Assembly (NCBI RefSeq): GCF_014695775.1
Contig: NZ_JACJOX010000046.1
Span: 1-38,821 of the forward strand
Source of the DNA: Leptolyngbya sp. FACHB-60
Lineage (GTDB): Bacteria; Cyanobacteriota; Cyanobacteriia; Phormidesmidales; Phormidesmidaceae
Length of the DNA: 38,821 bases
Reading direction: 5' to 3'
The stretch's first letter is position 1. Each line of letters starts with the position of its first letter. Position numbers and translations under genes: made by a program. Of this stretch, positions 16,574-24,605 are shown piece by piece. The notes below the pieces were generated by a model. That model searched no databases and had not been told where the DNA came from. It worked only from the letters and a program-made list of their open reading frames with translations.

Positions 16574-17449
16574 CTACACCTTGCCTTTGAGAAAGCCGAC
16601 CAGGTTTTGCAAAAAAGACTGGCTAACTGGGGCGGCACCAGCTCCCCCGGCCGTGACGCTGGTGGCAAATCCATGCTCTAGCGAAGTCGGGGTAGTGAGG
16701 TCGAAGGCGGCGGGGGGTGGGGCGGCTATCATCGGCATTTCTTCAGCGAGGCCGGTGACAATGAGGCGAAAGGCAATCTGCTGGGCCTTGGCTACGGGCA
16801 GGTTAAGCTGCTGAGCAATATCCTTGATGGCCATGGTGCCGTTGGTAAACTCCCACACCTGCCATTCGTTGGGGTTGAGACGCAGGCTAGGCTTGCTTTC
16901 GACTACGCTGATCAAGGCTGAGGAGGGGTCGGGCAGTTTTTCGTCGAGGGCGGCCCAGTCCTTGAGGGCGCGCAGCCCGGCTAGAGTGACATCGGTGGCG
17001 GTGGCGATCAGGCCGGTCATCTCCGAGACGGGCAGCGGAGCTTTGGGATCAAACTGAAACCAGCCGTCGGGCAGGGCAAACAGGGCGCACACCTGACGCA
17101 TCACCTGGGTGTAAAACAGCAGTTTGAGCTGTTCGGCGGTGAGCACGCCTTGGTTTTTGAGGCACAGGCCCAGGGGGGTATGAAGCTGGCAGCTTTGGGC
17201 CAGCCGCGAGACGGCGCGATCGCCCATCCAGCCCCGCTGGGCAATCAACCGCATCAGGCCCTGCTGGTCGAGGCTGTTGCCCGCGGCAACAATTTGCCCC
17301 TGGCTCAGCCAGATGTGGTGGTTGTGGCGAGCGACGGTGTTGGGGTCGGTGAGAGTGCAAATCGTTAACAGGCCGGTTTTATTGCCCTGTTCTACTAGCT
17401 GAAACAGTTCGGGCAAAGAGAAATCGGCGAGGTATCCAGTGACAGTCAT
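16574..17449 (-). CDS. DUF4388 (PATAN-type) domain protein
   Basis: 291 residues. The N-terminus MTVTGYLADFSLPELFQLVEQGNKTGLLTI is the classic DUF4388/PATAN start, as in cyanobacterial PatA-like response regulators and myxobacterial gliding proteins. Residues about 1-110 form this domain, with a continuation rich in DGWFQFD. About 205-245 (EWQVWEFTNGTMAIKDIAQQLNLPVAKAQQIAFRLI) looks like a winged-helix. A Pro/Ala-rich linker follows, then a C-terminal amphipathic tail (SQSFLQNLVGFLKGK). No receiver domain is fused. Such domains act as protein-protein adaptors, often near MglA-type GTPases and Roadblock proteins, as here. Confidence 0.82.
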   Translation of the reverse strand: MTVTGYLADFSLPELFQLVEQGNKTGLLTICTLTDPNTVARHNHHIWLSQGQIVAAGNSLDQQGLMRLIAQRGWMGDRAVSRLAQSCQLHTPLGLCLKNQGVLTAEQLKLLFYTQVMRQVCALFALPDGWFQFDPKAPLPVSEMTGLIATATDVTLAGLRALKDWAALDEKLPDPSSALISVVESKPSLRLNPNEWQVWEFTNGTMAIKDIAQQLNLPVAKAQQIAFRLIVTGLAEEMPMIAAPPPAAFDLTTPTSLEHGFATSVTAGGAGAAPVSQSFLQNLVGFLKGKV

Positions 17450-17633
17450 GGGTGTTATCCCTTTCTGCGGGCGAGTGAGTGGGTTAGCTGTAGGCGTGGA
17501 GGATCAAAACAGGGAGGGAGGGGGGATGGGGTTGAGCCTGGGGAGTTGACGGTTTTGTACCGCTAGCTTCAACACTGCATCCGTAAATCCCGCATGTTTA
17601 ACTGAATTTCGGTGGTGCTGTATCGGCGGGCCG

Positions 17634-18182
17634 TTAGGTCGTAGGGGCCAAGCTACCAGCCCAGGTAAACTGCACCAGGGAAATGACCGCTTGGGCCACC
17701 GAGGCGGTTTCGTTAGCGTTGACGGCAACCACGGGCGGGCGGCGGTCAGGGTTGGGGTAGCCAAGGGCTAGAGCAATGTTGGCGGCATCCCAGGCACCGG
17801 GGCAGTCGGTGTGGGTAAGACCGATGATCATGGGCACGGGCGATCGCTGCTTCATGAAGGTCATGATGCGGCGGGCCTCACGAAACTCGTGGGGTCGGTG
17901 GGCCGCCACTAGCAAAATGTAGGCATGGGCCTTTTGAATCAAAATGTCCCACATGAAGTCGAAGCGCGACTGGCCAGGGGTACCGTAGAGGTGCAGGGCC
18001 ATGTCAGGGCCAAACTGGAGACGACCAAAGTCAAAGGCAACGGTAGTGCGCTTTTTGAGCAGCAGGGTGTCATCGGTGGCGCGGCGATCGGTGTCTACCA
18101 CCTCAATTTCGCTGACGGATCGAATAAAGGTGGACTTGCCGGCCCCCACAGGGCCGGTAACCACTAAACGCATGATTTCCAT
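17634..18182 (-). CDS. Ras-like/MglA-type small GTPase
   Basis: 182 residues from the ATG at 18182 (a longer frame to 18278 is unlikely; MEIMRLVVTGPVGAGKST gives the proper start of the fold, and the ATG at 18173 is also possible). G1 P-loop GPVGAGKST lies at residues 10-18, switch I Thr46/47 in KRTTVAFDFG, switch II GTPGQ at 67-71. The guanine-specificity motif is THTD (123-126) instead of NKxD, and G5 may be VNAN (154-157). This matches the bacterial group of GTPases encoded beside Roadblock proteins. A partner Roadblock gene precedes it by 256 nt and a DUF4388 gene follows. Likely a switch in polarity, motility or signalling. Confidence 0.85.
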   Translation of the reverse strand: MEIMRLVVTGPVGAGKSTFIRSVSEIEVVDTDRRATDDTLLLKKRTTVAFDFGRLQFGPDMALHLYGTPGQSRFDFMWDILIQKAHAYILLVAAHRPHEFREARRIMTFMKQRSPVPMIIGLTHTDCPGAWDAANIALALGYPNPDRRPPVVAVNANETASVAQAVISLVQFTWAGSLAPTT

Positions 18183-18351
18183 GGGTGGGCGGAGGCAATG
18201 AAGAACAAGGTTAACTGTCGGGAGACAGACCCTAAAACCGATGAAGCGCAGCGCTTTTGCCTGGGGAAGATCGAGCATTTCCCTTGCCGGTGAGAAACAC
18301 CCTTGAGAAGACCAGCATCCCCCGGGTCTTGCAGTTAAAGATTCGCTCTAT

Positions 18352-18383
18352 ACCCCCCCTTCTTAGGGGCAAAGGGGGGATTT
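18352..18383. repeat. Intergenic inverted repeat between Roadblock and GTPase genes
   Basis: Imperfect palindrome with arms ACCCCCCCTT and AAAGGGGGGAT around TCTTAGGGGC, a common cyanobacterial interspersed repeat type. It may attenuate transcription between the two genes. Confidence 0.6.
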
Positions 18384-18438
18384 CTAGGCGGTATCTCACC
18401 ATCATGGGCATGGTTCACCCTGCTTGAGGGATGAGGGG

Positions 18439-18810
18439 CTACATCAAAACGGCTTTCAAATCGCTGAGGGTGCGCTTGATTTCGAGCATCAGCAGGCCCT
18501 GCTTCGCCGCTTTGTCGGCCAACACCAGGAACACGGCGTCTTCGCCGCAGCTGGTGAGAATGCCGTAGCCCTTGTCGCCCTCGACAAAAATGCGATCGAT
18601 GCCGCCTCGGGCCAGCTCGCTGCCAATGCGATCGCCCAGGGAAAGCATAGCGGCCGACATAGCTGAAACCCGTTCTTCATCCATGCCGCCGGGCAGGCAA
18701 GCCGCTAGAGGTAGACCGTCGGGGGTGACCACGGCCGCTCCTTGAATATCGGTGGTAGAGGTGACAAAGCTTTGCAAAATGTTGGTGAGTTTTTCGGTGC
18801 TAATCGCCAT
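18439..18810 (-). CDS. Roadblock/LC7 domain protein (MglB-like)
   Basis: 123 residues filling a single Roadblock domain: helix MAISTEKLTNILQSFVTSTTDIQGAAVVT, then PDGLPLAACLPGGMDEERVSAMSAAMLSLGDRIGSELARGG, then strands around IFVEGDKGYGILTSCGEDAVFLVLADKAAKQGLLMLEIKRTL. The family forms dimers that act as GTPase-activating or scaffold partners of MglA-type GTPases. The cognate GTPase lies downstream on the same strand. The protoglobin gene lies 77 nt upstream. No signal peptide; cytosolic. Confidence 0.9.
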   Translation of the reverse strand: MAISTEKLTNILQSFVTSTTDIQGAAVVTPDGLPLAACLPGGMDEERVSAMSAAMLSLGDRIGSELARGGIDRIFVEGDKGYGILTSCGEDAVFLVLADKAAKQGLLMLEIKRTLSDLKAVLM

Positions 18811-18887
18811 GGTGCGTTCTCTCTTTGGTTAAGGAAAATGAGGTGAATTAATCTGAAATGAAATAAACAGAGGTGTGCGTCTAGGCA

Positions 18888-19442
18888 CTACATTGACCCA
18901 GCACCGGTTTTGACCAGTCGTCTAAAGAGACCCTCAGACCAGCCGGTTTCTTTCAACACTGCTGCCGAAGAAACTTCGATGTAGGCTTGCTCAATAAAGG
19001 CCAGATCTACCATGCAAATTTTGGCTAGGGCCTCGCGCAGCTGCTCATTTTTATCGTCTATTTGGGCGCGTTTGCCAGCCTCATGCACGACCACAGCCAT
19101 GGCGGGCACCACGTGCTGGGGGCCAATGCCGATCCGCACGTGAATTAGACCAATGCGCCAGCGCCGCTCGGCGTAGGCATCGCCCCAGTTATCCATGCCG
19201 GTGAACATTTCGTGGAACCAGGCCACAAACGTTTCGTGCAGCCGGTGAATTCTGCCCTCAGACTCGTTGAGAATGGCACTCATCTCGGCATCGCGGCCCA
19301 GATACTCATAGAAATAGTCGGCCATTGCAGGGGCTATTTCTAAGCCCCAACCGGCGGTAGATTGAAGCACTTGGCGGTCGTCGTCGGTGAAGCCAATGCG
19401 CGACACCATCTTAGACATAAATTCTTGGGGTTCAAGGCTCAT
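18888..19442 (-). CDS. Protoglobin-family haem protein
   Basis: 184 residues from ATG 19442, chosen over 19478 because AAGGA lies 8 nt upstream and MSLEPQEFMSKMVSRIGFTDDD fits the domain start. Globin helices are recognisable: LGLEIAPAMADYFYEYL-like B/C region, HRLHETFVAWFHEMFTG, then RRWRIGLIHVRIGIGPQHVVPAM, where His101 is the probable proximal haem ligand as in globin-coupled sensors and protoglobins. A C-terminal helix (VDLAFIEQAYIEVSSAAVL) follows, with no fused output domain. It should bind O2, NO or CO. As first gene of the Roadblock-GTPase-DUF4388-hemerythrin series it could be the sensory input. Confidence 0.85.
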   Translation of the reverse strand: MSLEPQEFMSKMVSRIGFTDDDRQVLQSTAGWGLEIAPAMADYFYEYLGRDAEMSAILNESEGRIHRLHETFVAWFHEMFTGMDNWGDAYAERRWRIGLIHVRIGIGPQHVVPAMAVVVHEAGKRAQIDDKNEQLREALAKICMVDLAFIEQAYIEVSSAAVLKETGWSEGLFRRLVKTGAGSM

Positions 19443-20152
19443 TGGGCTAATCCTTAAAGTAGGGCTTTCTTTCAACATCCTTGTTTTATCGCTTTAGCCC
19501 CAGGCGACAACATGGCGTGAATACCTAAGATTTAGAAGTTTGGATGTTTTGCGGCAGAGTGCAAAATATGGCCTACTTTTTGAACTTTAATCACAACTTT
19601 GGCGGGTATTTTCTAAGATGGGGAACGCCCTTATTGCTTAAAGACGATGCCAGCAATACACCTACATAGATAAAGTGTTGTAACTGACTTAAACAACCGT
19701 GGAACTGTTAATATCGCTAAAGCAATGCTAAAGCTCGGGCTGGGGCGATCGCACTTTAGTAACCCCTGAATTGTTTATTTCGAGATCGTGCAGCTAGATC
19801 TCACAGTTATGGATAAAAGTTGCTTTTTCTCAGATAACTCTGTTTAAAACTGGGGGCAGCTTTCCCCGGCAGCGATCTCTAACCTAGGGTTATTTGTCAA
19901 CAGTATTAAGCTATGCAAAGCAAAAACTGATTCTGCTCAGCCTCAGGCTGCGTGAGATTGCGGACATCGGCGATACATTTCTTCAAATAGCGTGGCGCAG
20001 GCAGGCGGTTGAGGCCTGATTTGCCGCCAGAAGGCTATATAGTGAGATGCGATCGCAGCACCATAGCGTAGCCAGGCAACCCGTTGCCTAGTGCTAAAGC
20101 CACAGCGATCGCCAGCCCTACCAGTTTTTGGCCCCTAGAGACAGTTAAACCC
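19443..20152. other. Intergenic region between protoglobin gene and deoC
   Basis: About 700 nt between divergent genes, AT-richer than the flanks. No gene is supported; a 33-codon frame at 19568 is too short to credit. It must carry the promoters of the signalling cluster (leftward) and deoC (rightward). Two HIP1-like GCGATCGC sites are present. Confidence 0.5.
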
Positions 20153-20878
20153 ATGGCCCGACGACCAACGGCAGATGACGGGGTAGATCTGGCCCCTTAT
20201 ATAGATCACTCACTGCTCAGCCCGACGGCTACGGCGGAGCAGGTGGCCCAGTGGTGTGCTGAGGGCGATCGCTACGGGTTTGCCTCGGTTTGCATTGCCC
20301 CCTGCCACGTGCCCCAGACCGTAGATCTCCTACACAACACCAAAGTCAAAGTCTGTACGGTGATTGGCTTTCCTACCGGAGCGACCACCTCGGGCACCAA
20401 GCTTTATGAGGCTCAGGAAGCGGCCGAGCGGGGAGCCGACGAGCTCGATGTTGTGATCAATCTAGGGTGGCTCAAGACGGGCAATACAGAGGCCATTCAC
20501 CGAGAAATTGCCACCATTTGTGAAGAGACGGGGTTGCTGGTCAAAGCCATTCTCGAAACCGCCGTGCTCACCCCGCCAGAAATCGCTCTCGCTGCCGAGG
20601 TTTGCATGGATGCTGGAGTTTCATTCTTAAAGACCAGCACCGGCTGGCAGGGGGGCGCTACCGTCGAAGTTGTGCGCCAGTTATGGGAGCTGACCCAGGG
20701 CCAAGTGGGCATTAAAGCCTCTGGCGGTATTGGCACGGCCGCCCAGGCGGTGGCCCTGGTGCAGGCGGGGGCAACCCGCCTGGGCACCTCGCGCGGGGTC
20801 GATCTGATGCGGCAGCAAAAAGAGGAGCCAACCGGTGCGGAGGCAGTCAGCGACCGCTCTCAATCTAGCCCAGGTTGA
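20153..20878 (+). CDS. deoC: Deoxyribose-phosphate aldolase DeoC
   Basis: 241 residues from ATG 20153; an in-frame TTG start at 20084 would add 23 non-conserved residues. The TIM-barrel aldolase motifs are clear: APYIDHSLL, TVIGFPTGATT, Asp99 in DELDVVINLGWLK, Schiff-base Lys160 in VSFLKTSTGW and assisting Lys188 in VGIKASGGI (E. coli Asp102, Lys167, Lys201). It splits 2-deoxyribose-5-phosphate into glyceraldehyde-3-phosphate and acetaldehyde. Its 3' end overlaps the convergent 20865 gene by 14 nt. Confidence 0.95.
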   Translation: MARRPTADDGVDLAPYIDHSLLSPTATAEQVAQWCAEGDRYGFASVCIAPCHVPQTVDLLHNTKVKVCTVIGFPTGATTSGTKLYEAQEAAERGADELDVVINLGWLKTGNTEAIHREIATICEETGLLVKAILETAVLTPPEIALAAEVCMDAGVSFLKTSTGWQGGATVEVVRQLWELTQGQVGIKASGGIGTAAQAVALVQAGATRLGTSRGVDLMRQQKEEPTGAEAVSDRSQSSPG

Positions 20879-21173
20879 GCTTGAAGAAAATTAAGCCGAT
20901 TAACGTGATTAGCCCAAGGGACTGGCGGAAGTAGTTAACCCCAGTAGACAGTTCTAGCCAGGCCCAGGTGAACCAGGTGCCAAAGGCCACTAGTTCAACG
21001 GTGGTTTGCAGCGGGCTATTGGGAAGAACAGCTTGTAGAACAGTTGCCGTTACAGCCACGATAATGGGCAAGTTTGGCGGTTGAGCAATAACCAGGTTGC
21101 CTTCGCCGTCGCGAAAGATGCGATCGAACAAGGATGGGTACTGCGCCCCAGAAGTCTCTAAATTGCGGTTCAT
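20865..21173 (-). CDS. Small membrane protein, unknown family
   Basis: 102 residues. A soluble N-terminal third (NRNLETSGAQYPSLFDRIFRDGEGNLVIAQPPNLP) precedes two or three hydrophobic segments (IIVAVTATVLQAVLP, VELVAFGTWFTWAWLEL, LGLITLIGLIFFKLNLG). It resembles conserved cyanobacterial small membrane proteins of unknown role, but no named family is recognised. Its 3' end overlaps deoC tail-to-tail by 14 nt, so the two transcripts are antisense over their ends. Confidence 0.7.
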   Translation of the reverse strand: MNRNLETSGAQYPSLFDRIFRDGEGNLVIAQPPNLPIIVAVTATVLQAVLPNSPLQTTVELVAFGTWFTWAWLELSTGVNYFRQSLGLITLIGLIFFKLNLG

Positions 21174-21420
21174 AGGATGTATATGCCTAATTGGAAAACG
21201 GCTGAGGATTCATGGTAGTGCTGTTGCCCACCGCAAGGGATGTACCAGATGTCAGATATAAAAATGTTAGATATAGAGCAATAGACCGATTTCCTAAGGC
21301 TTAGGCACGACGTTGCTCAACGGTACGAGCTTACGGCTGCATGCAAGGTAGCGGTCTGGTGCCAAGGGGGGAACGCATACAATACTAGCAACGCCTACCC
21401 ACCGTCCTAGGAGATTATTA

Positions 21421-22089
21421 ATGGCAGAGGTTAGCCCCCGCCTTTACTGGTTGTTCCAATCTCTCATTGCCTTTATCCCCTATCTGCTTCTAGGTCTTTT
21501 TTCAGGCGCATTTATTTTAACGGCGGGCGCTTTTCTGGCTCGGATTTTGTTTGTAGACTGGTTGCGACCAGTTGAAGAGTTTTGCCTGCTAACGCTCAAG
21601 GCGCAAGCTAACCCAATCCTCGATAGCGGTATGACGGCTGTAACCCGGCTAGCTCAGGGCGAAATTACCATCCCTGTGCTGATCGTGGTTGGTGGAATTT
21701 TGGTTTACTCCGATCGGGCGATCGCGGCCCTGGTTCTGGCCATTGGGTTAGCCGGGTCATGGTTACTGAACGGGATTTTTAAATCTTTCTTCCGCCGAGA
21801 AAGGCCCGACTTGTGGTCTTCGTCTAAACGCCCGATGGACTACAGCTACCCGAGCGGCCACGCCATGAGCGCGATTTCGTTTTATGGTCTTTTGGCTGCT
21901 GCCCTAACCTCTCTCAGCATTCCGCTGGAGATTACGGCTACACTAGCTCTGATTTTAACCCTGGGGGTAGGGTTTAGCCGAGTGTATTTAGGTGTGCATT
22001 GGCCAACCGATGTGTTGAGCGGCTGGGTTGCTGGCGGTATCTGGCTCGGGGTTTGTCTGCTAGGGCTAGTGCGAATTGGCGGCCTTTGA
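21421..22089 (+). CDS. PAP2-family lipid phosphatase
   Basis: 222 residues with several transmembrane helices. The three catalytic blocks are present: KSFFRRERP (KxxxxxxRP), PSGHAMS (PSGH) and SRVYLGVHWPTDV (SRxxxxxHxxxD). A good AGGAG site lies upstream of ATG 21421. Such enzymes dephosphorylate phosphatidate or undecaprenyl pyrophosphate; the substrate cannot be told from sequence. The gene is convergent, with a 25-nt gap, to a DAG-kinase-like gene, suggestive of lipid-phosphate turnover. Confidence 0.9.
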   Translation: MAEVSPRLYWLFQSLIAFIPYLLLGLFSGAFILTAGAFLARILFVDWLRPVEEFCLLTLKAQANPILDSGMTAVTRLAQGEITIPVLIVVGGILVYSDRAIAALVLAIGLAGSWLLNGIFKSFFRRERPDLWSSSKRPMDYSYPSGHAMSAISFYGLLAAALTSLSIPLEITATLALILTLGVGFSRVYLGVHWPTDVLSGWVAGGIWLGVCLLGLVRIGGL

Positions 22090-22114
22090 GGGCGTGAGTC
22101 TTTCAGTGAAGTTC

Positions 22115-23140
22115 TTACAAATCAAGGGCTTCGGAATTAGGGATTTGAGGCTCAGAGGTTTGAGGCTCAGAATCTTGAGGGTGCTGGATGAAATCAAAAA
22201 TGCTGTTTTTCTCAGCAGCACTGTTTTGTTCAGTGAATGTGACCATTAGCTCGGGTGTGGGCACATAGATCCAGAGGGCCTTGGGAACAACCTCAACGAC
22301 GACCGGTGTTGTGCCAATACATTCCCCATCGGCATGAACATCTAGCGCTGGGTACGCTCTCACTTCAATCGTGGAGGCCTGATGCATTTTGAGCCGTTCA
22401 TGGGGTAAGTGTTTGCCCCGCATAGCCGCAAAAAACTGGCGAAAATGATCCCACTTAGAGGGCCTGTTGATGTAAATAAGATCAAGCTTACCATCATTCA
22501 TTTTGGCCTGGGGCGCTAGGGCAAACTCGATGCCATAGCGAGGGCTGTTGCAGACATTGACCTGTAAAGTACGCAGCCGCACTCTTCTGCCATCAAAGCG
22601 CAAGGCCAAACGGTGTGGTTTAAACTGCAAGAAGGTTCTGAAACCAGTAAAAAAGCTTTTAGTAGCCGCCCAATAGTTGCTCTTAATGCCTTCCTTAACG
22701 TCATCTCCACAGGGGAAAAGTGAGGCTTCTAGTCCTATACCCACTACTTCCACAAAATAGTGGTTATTGGCTTTGCCTAGGTCAAATTGGCTGCGCTCTC
22801 CCTCTGTGAGAACTTGTACAGCCTGTGTTATATCCGTAGGAATGTTTAGGCTGGCCGCAATATTATTGCGGGTGCCAAGGGGAATAATGCCCAGTGCCGT
22901 CTGAGTATGCGCCAAGCCCCGAGCGACAGCTTCAATTGTGCCGTCGCCCCCCGCGACAACCACCAGTTTTGCTCCCGATTTTGCGGCTGCGGCCGCTAAC
23001 CCTTGGCCATTTTCCTCGGCTGTTGTGAGGCAGATTTCGGCGTGAATACCCTGGCTTTGTAAGGCGTTGATCAGATCGGGCACTAGCTGAGAATTTTCAC
23101 TTGGCCCAGAGGTGGGGTTGACAATTAATACGGTATTCAT
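22115..23140 (-). CDS. Diacylglycerol kinase-like lipid kinase (YegS/DgkB family)
   Basis: 341 residues from ATG 23140, chosen because GGGAGG precedes it and MNTVLIVNPTSGP is the usual family start; a frame to 23206 adds 22 residues. The nucleotide-binding motif GGDGT lies at residues 64-68, followed by LGIIPLGTRNNIAASL and, in the C-terminal domain, ALDVHADGE. It would phosphorylate diacylglycerol or a similar lipid at the membrane surface. The C-terminal tail from about 305 is polar and low-complexity (SEPQTSEPQIPNSE). Convergent to the PAP2 gene. Confidence 0.9.
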   Translation of the reverse strand: MNTVLIVNPTSGPSENSQLVPDLINALQSQGIHAEICLTTAEENGQGLAAAAAKSGAKLVVVAGGDGTIEAVARGLAHTQTALGIIPLGTRNNIAASLNIPTDITQAVQVLTEGERSQFDLGKANNHYFVEVVGIGLEASLFPCGDDVKEGIKSNYWAATKSFFTGFRTFLQFKPHRLALRFDGRRVRLRTLQVNVCNSPRYGIEFALAPQAKMNDGKLDLIYINRPSKWDHFRQFFAAMRGKHLPHERLKMHQASTIEVRAYPALDVHADGECIGTTPVVVEVVPKALWIYVPTPELMVTFTEQNSAAEKNSIFDFIQHPQDSEPQTSEPQIPNSEALDL

Positions 23141-23542
23141 CTCTGGAGCCTCCCGATTAGATTTCACGGAGCCATACAGCGGTGTGGAGCGCAGTGACAT
23201 TGGCAAAAAGCTCAGGCTGCTGTTGTTTGCGATCGCCCTATTCTCTACTAGGCTAGGTTGAAATACTCCCTATGAACATGGGAGTGACGAGTACCTTCGG
23301 CTTAAATAGCGCGTGCTCCACTGCATCCATCATGACAGGCGCGGCGCAGGTGAAGTATTGGCAGCTGCACCAGGGGCGAGGAACATGGCACCGGGATAGG
23401 TCTCTATTCACATAGCCAGTTTCGTCTTTCCAACCGTCGTGACGTGCAGTACGTAGACAATGGTGAGAGCGATCTGGTCTTGGGTTCGGATCTCAGGGCG
23501 GGTACCGCTCACCAGCAGTAGGTCAACGTTATGGACAGAAGC
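23141..23542. other. Intergenic region with hairpin and possible gene remnant
   Basis: No intact gene. A 6-bp stem (ACTCCC/GGGAGT, 23265-23285) is present. On the minus strand, 23408-23527 keeps a 39-codon open frame (RPEIRTQDQIALTIVYVLH) that weakly recalls the N-terminal part of IS5-like transposases; it may be a decayed insertion element. Confidence 0.3.
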
Positions 23543-24439
23543 CTAAGCCGCAAAGGAGTTGGTGGGCAGGCCGGGCACAGGGGCTGCGATCGCAAACACA
23601 TCCCCCGAATAAAACCCCTGCTGAATCTCCTTTTGGCTCAGCCCCACAGAGGCGGTAGTGACGTAGAGAGTCTGCCGGTTAGGACCGCCAAACGTAGGGC
23701 AGGTGGGGCGCTGCACGGGCAGTTTAACCCGGCCCAGGGCTGTCCCAGAGGGGCTAAAGCAGGCCACGCAGCTGCCATTCCACAGGGCTGTCCAGATATT
23801 GCCGTCACTGTCGATCGCCAAGCCGTCGGGTTCAACGGATTCATCTTCGTCACCTAGGTCGATGGCAACGGTGCGATCGCTAATTTCCCCTGTTGCCCCA
23901 TCAAACCTGTAGGCAAAAATTTTGCGCTGGGGTGAGTCAGTTAAATAGAAGGTATGGCCGTCAGGGCTCCAGCCCAGTCCGTTAGAGATTGTCAACTCTG
24001 TTTCCATGGTGCGCACCGAGCCGTCGGGGTCGTAGCGGTAGAGGGCTGCATGGCCAGGGTGGTCTGGGTTCATAGAGCCAATCCAAAAGCGGCCCTGGGG
24101 ATCGCACTTGCCGTCGTTAAAGCGGGTGCCAGGAGCATCAAACTCAAAGGTGTGGAGCGTTTCGACCTTCCCTGAGGCGAGATCGAGATTGGTGATGCGA
24201 TCGCCCATAGCCACTAGCAGCCGGTTGCCCTCCATCAGAGCCAGGGCGCTGCCCACATCCCCCACATCCCAGTGGCAGTCGTCGCCGCTGCTGGGCTCAA
24301 ACACATGGACGCGGTGGTTGAGAATATCGACCCAGTAGAGCACTTGCTGGTCGCCATCCCACAGGGGGCCTTCCCCCAGGCGGGCGCGGGCGTGGAGCAC
24401 GTTTTGGGCCGATAGCTCAGGCAGAGTCGCAGCGGTCAT
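23543..24439 (-). CDS. SMP-30/gluconolactonase family protein
   Basis: 298 residues from ATG 24439; an upstream in-frame ATG at 24490 is less likely. The six-bladed propeller motifs are clear: LGEGPLWD with metal-ligand Glu23, RFNDGKCDPQGRFWIGSM, SNGLGWSPDGHTFYLTDS and EPDGLAIDSDGNIWTALWNG. The family hydrolyses sugar lactones in a divalent-metal-dependent reaction; substrates are hard to predict. No signal peptide, so cytosolic. It stands alone. Confidence 0.92.
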   Translation of the reverse strand: MTAATLPELSAQNVLHARARLGEGPLWDGDQQVLYWVDILNHRVHVFEPSSGDDCHWDVGDVGSALALMEGNRLLVAMGDRITNLDLASGKVETLHTFEFDAPGTRFNDGKCDPQGRFWIGSMNPDHPGHAALYRYDPDGSVRTMETELTISNGLGWSPDGHTFYLTDSPQRKIFAYRFDGATGEISDRTVAIDLGDEDESVEPDGLAIDSDGNIWTALWNGSCVACFSPSGTALGRVKLPVQRPTCPTFGGPNRQTLYVTTASVGLSQKEIQQGFYSGDVFAIAAPVPGLPTNSFAA

Positions 24440-24554
24440 GGGGGCACCGGGGTTACTTACAGAAGGGTCGCACAGCGTGGCTGGGCACATCCCTATCTAA
24501 GGGCAGAGGCCGGGCTTTAGGGGCAATACTACGGCAGCGTTGAGGTGAGTTAAG

Positions 24555-24597
24555 GGTATAGGGCCTAAGGCGCTCCTTAAACCCTACACCCTATACC
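24555..24597. repeat. Inverted repeat with GGTATAGGG arms
   Basis: Perfect 9-bp arms (24555-24563 and 24589-24597, CCCTATACC) lie between the TPR lipoprotein and SMP-30 genes. A related half (ACCCTATACCTC) recurs at 37186-37196, so this is a dispersed repeat, possibly acting as a transcript end. Confidence 0.6.
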
Positions 24598-24605
24598 TCA
24601 AACCT

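Noticed and set aside
23408..23527. IS5-like transposase remnant as a confident mobile element
   Set aside because: Only 39 codons with a loose resemblance; no terminal repeats seen. Mentioned only within the intergenic entry.
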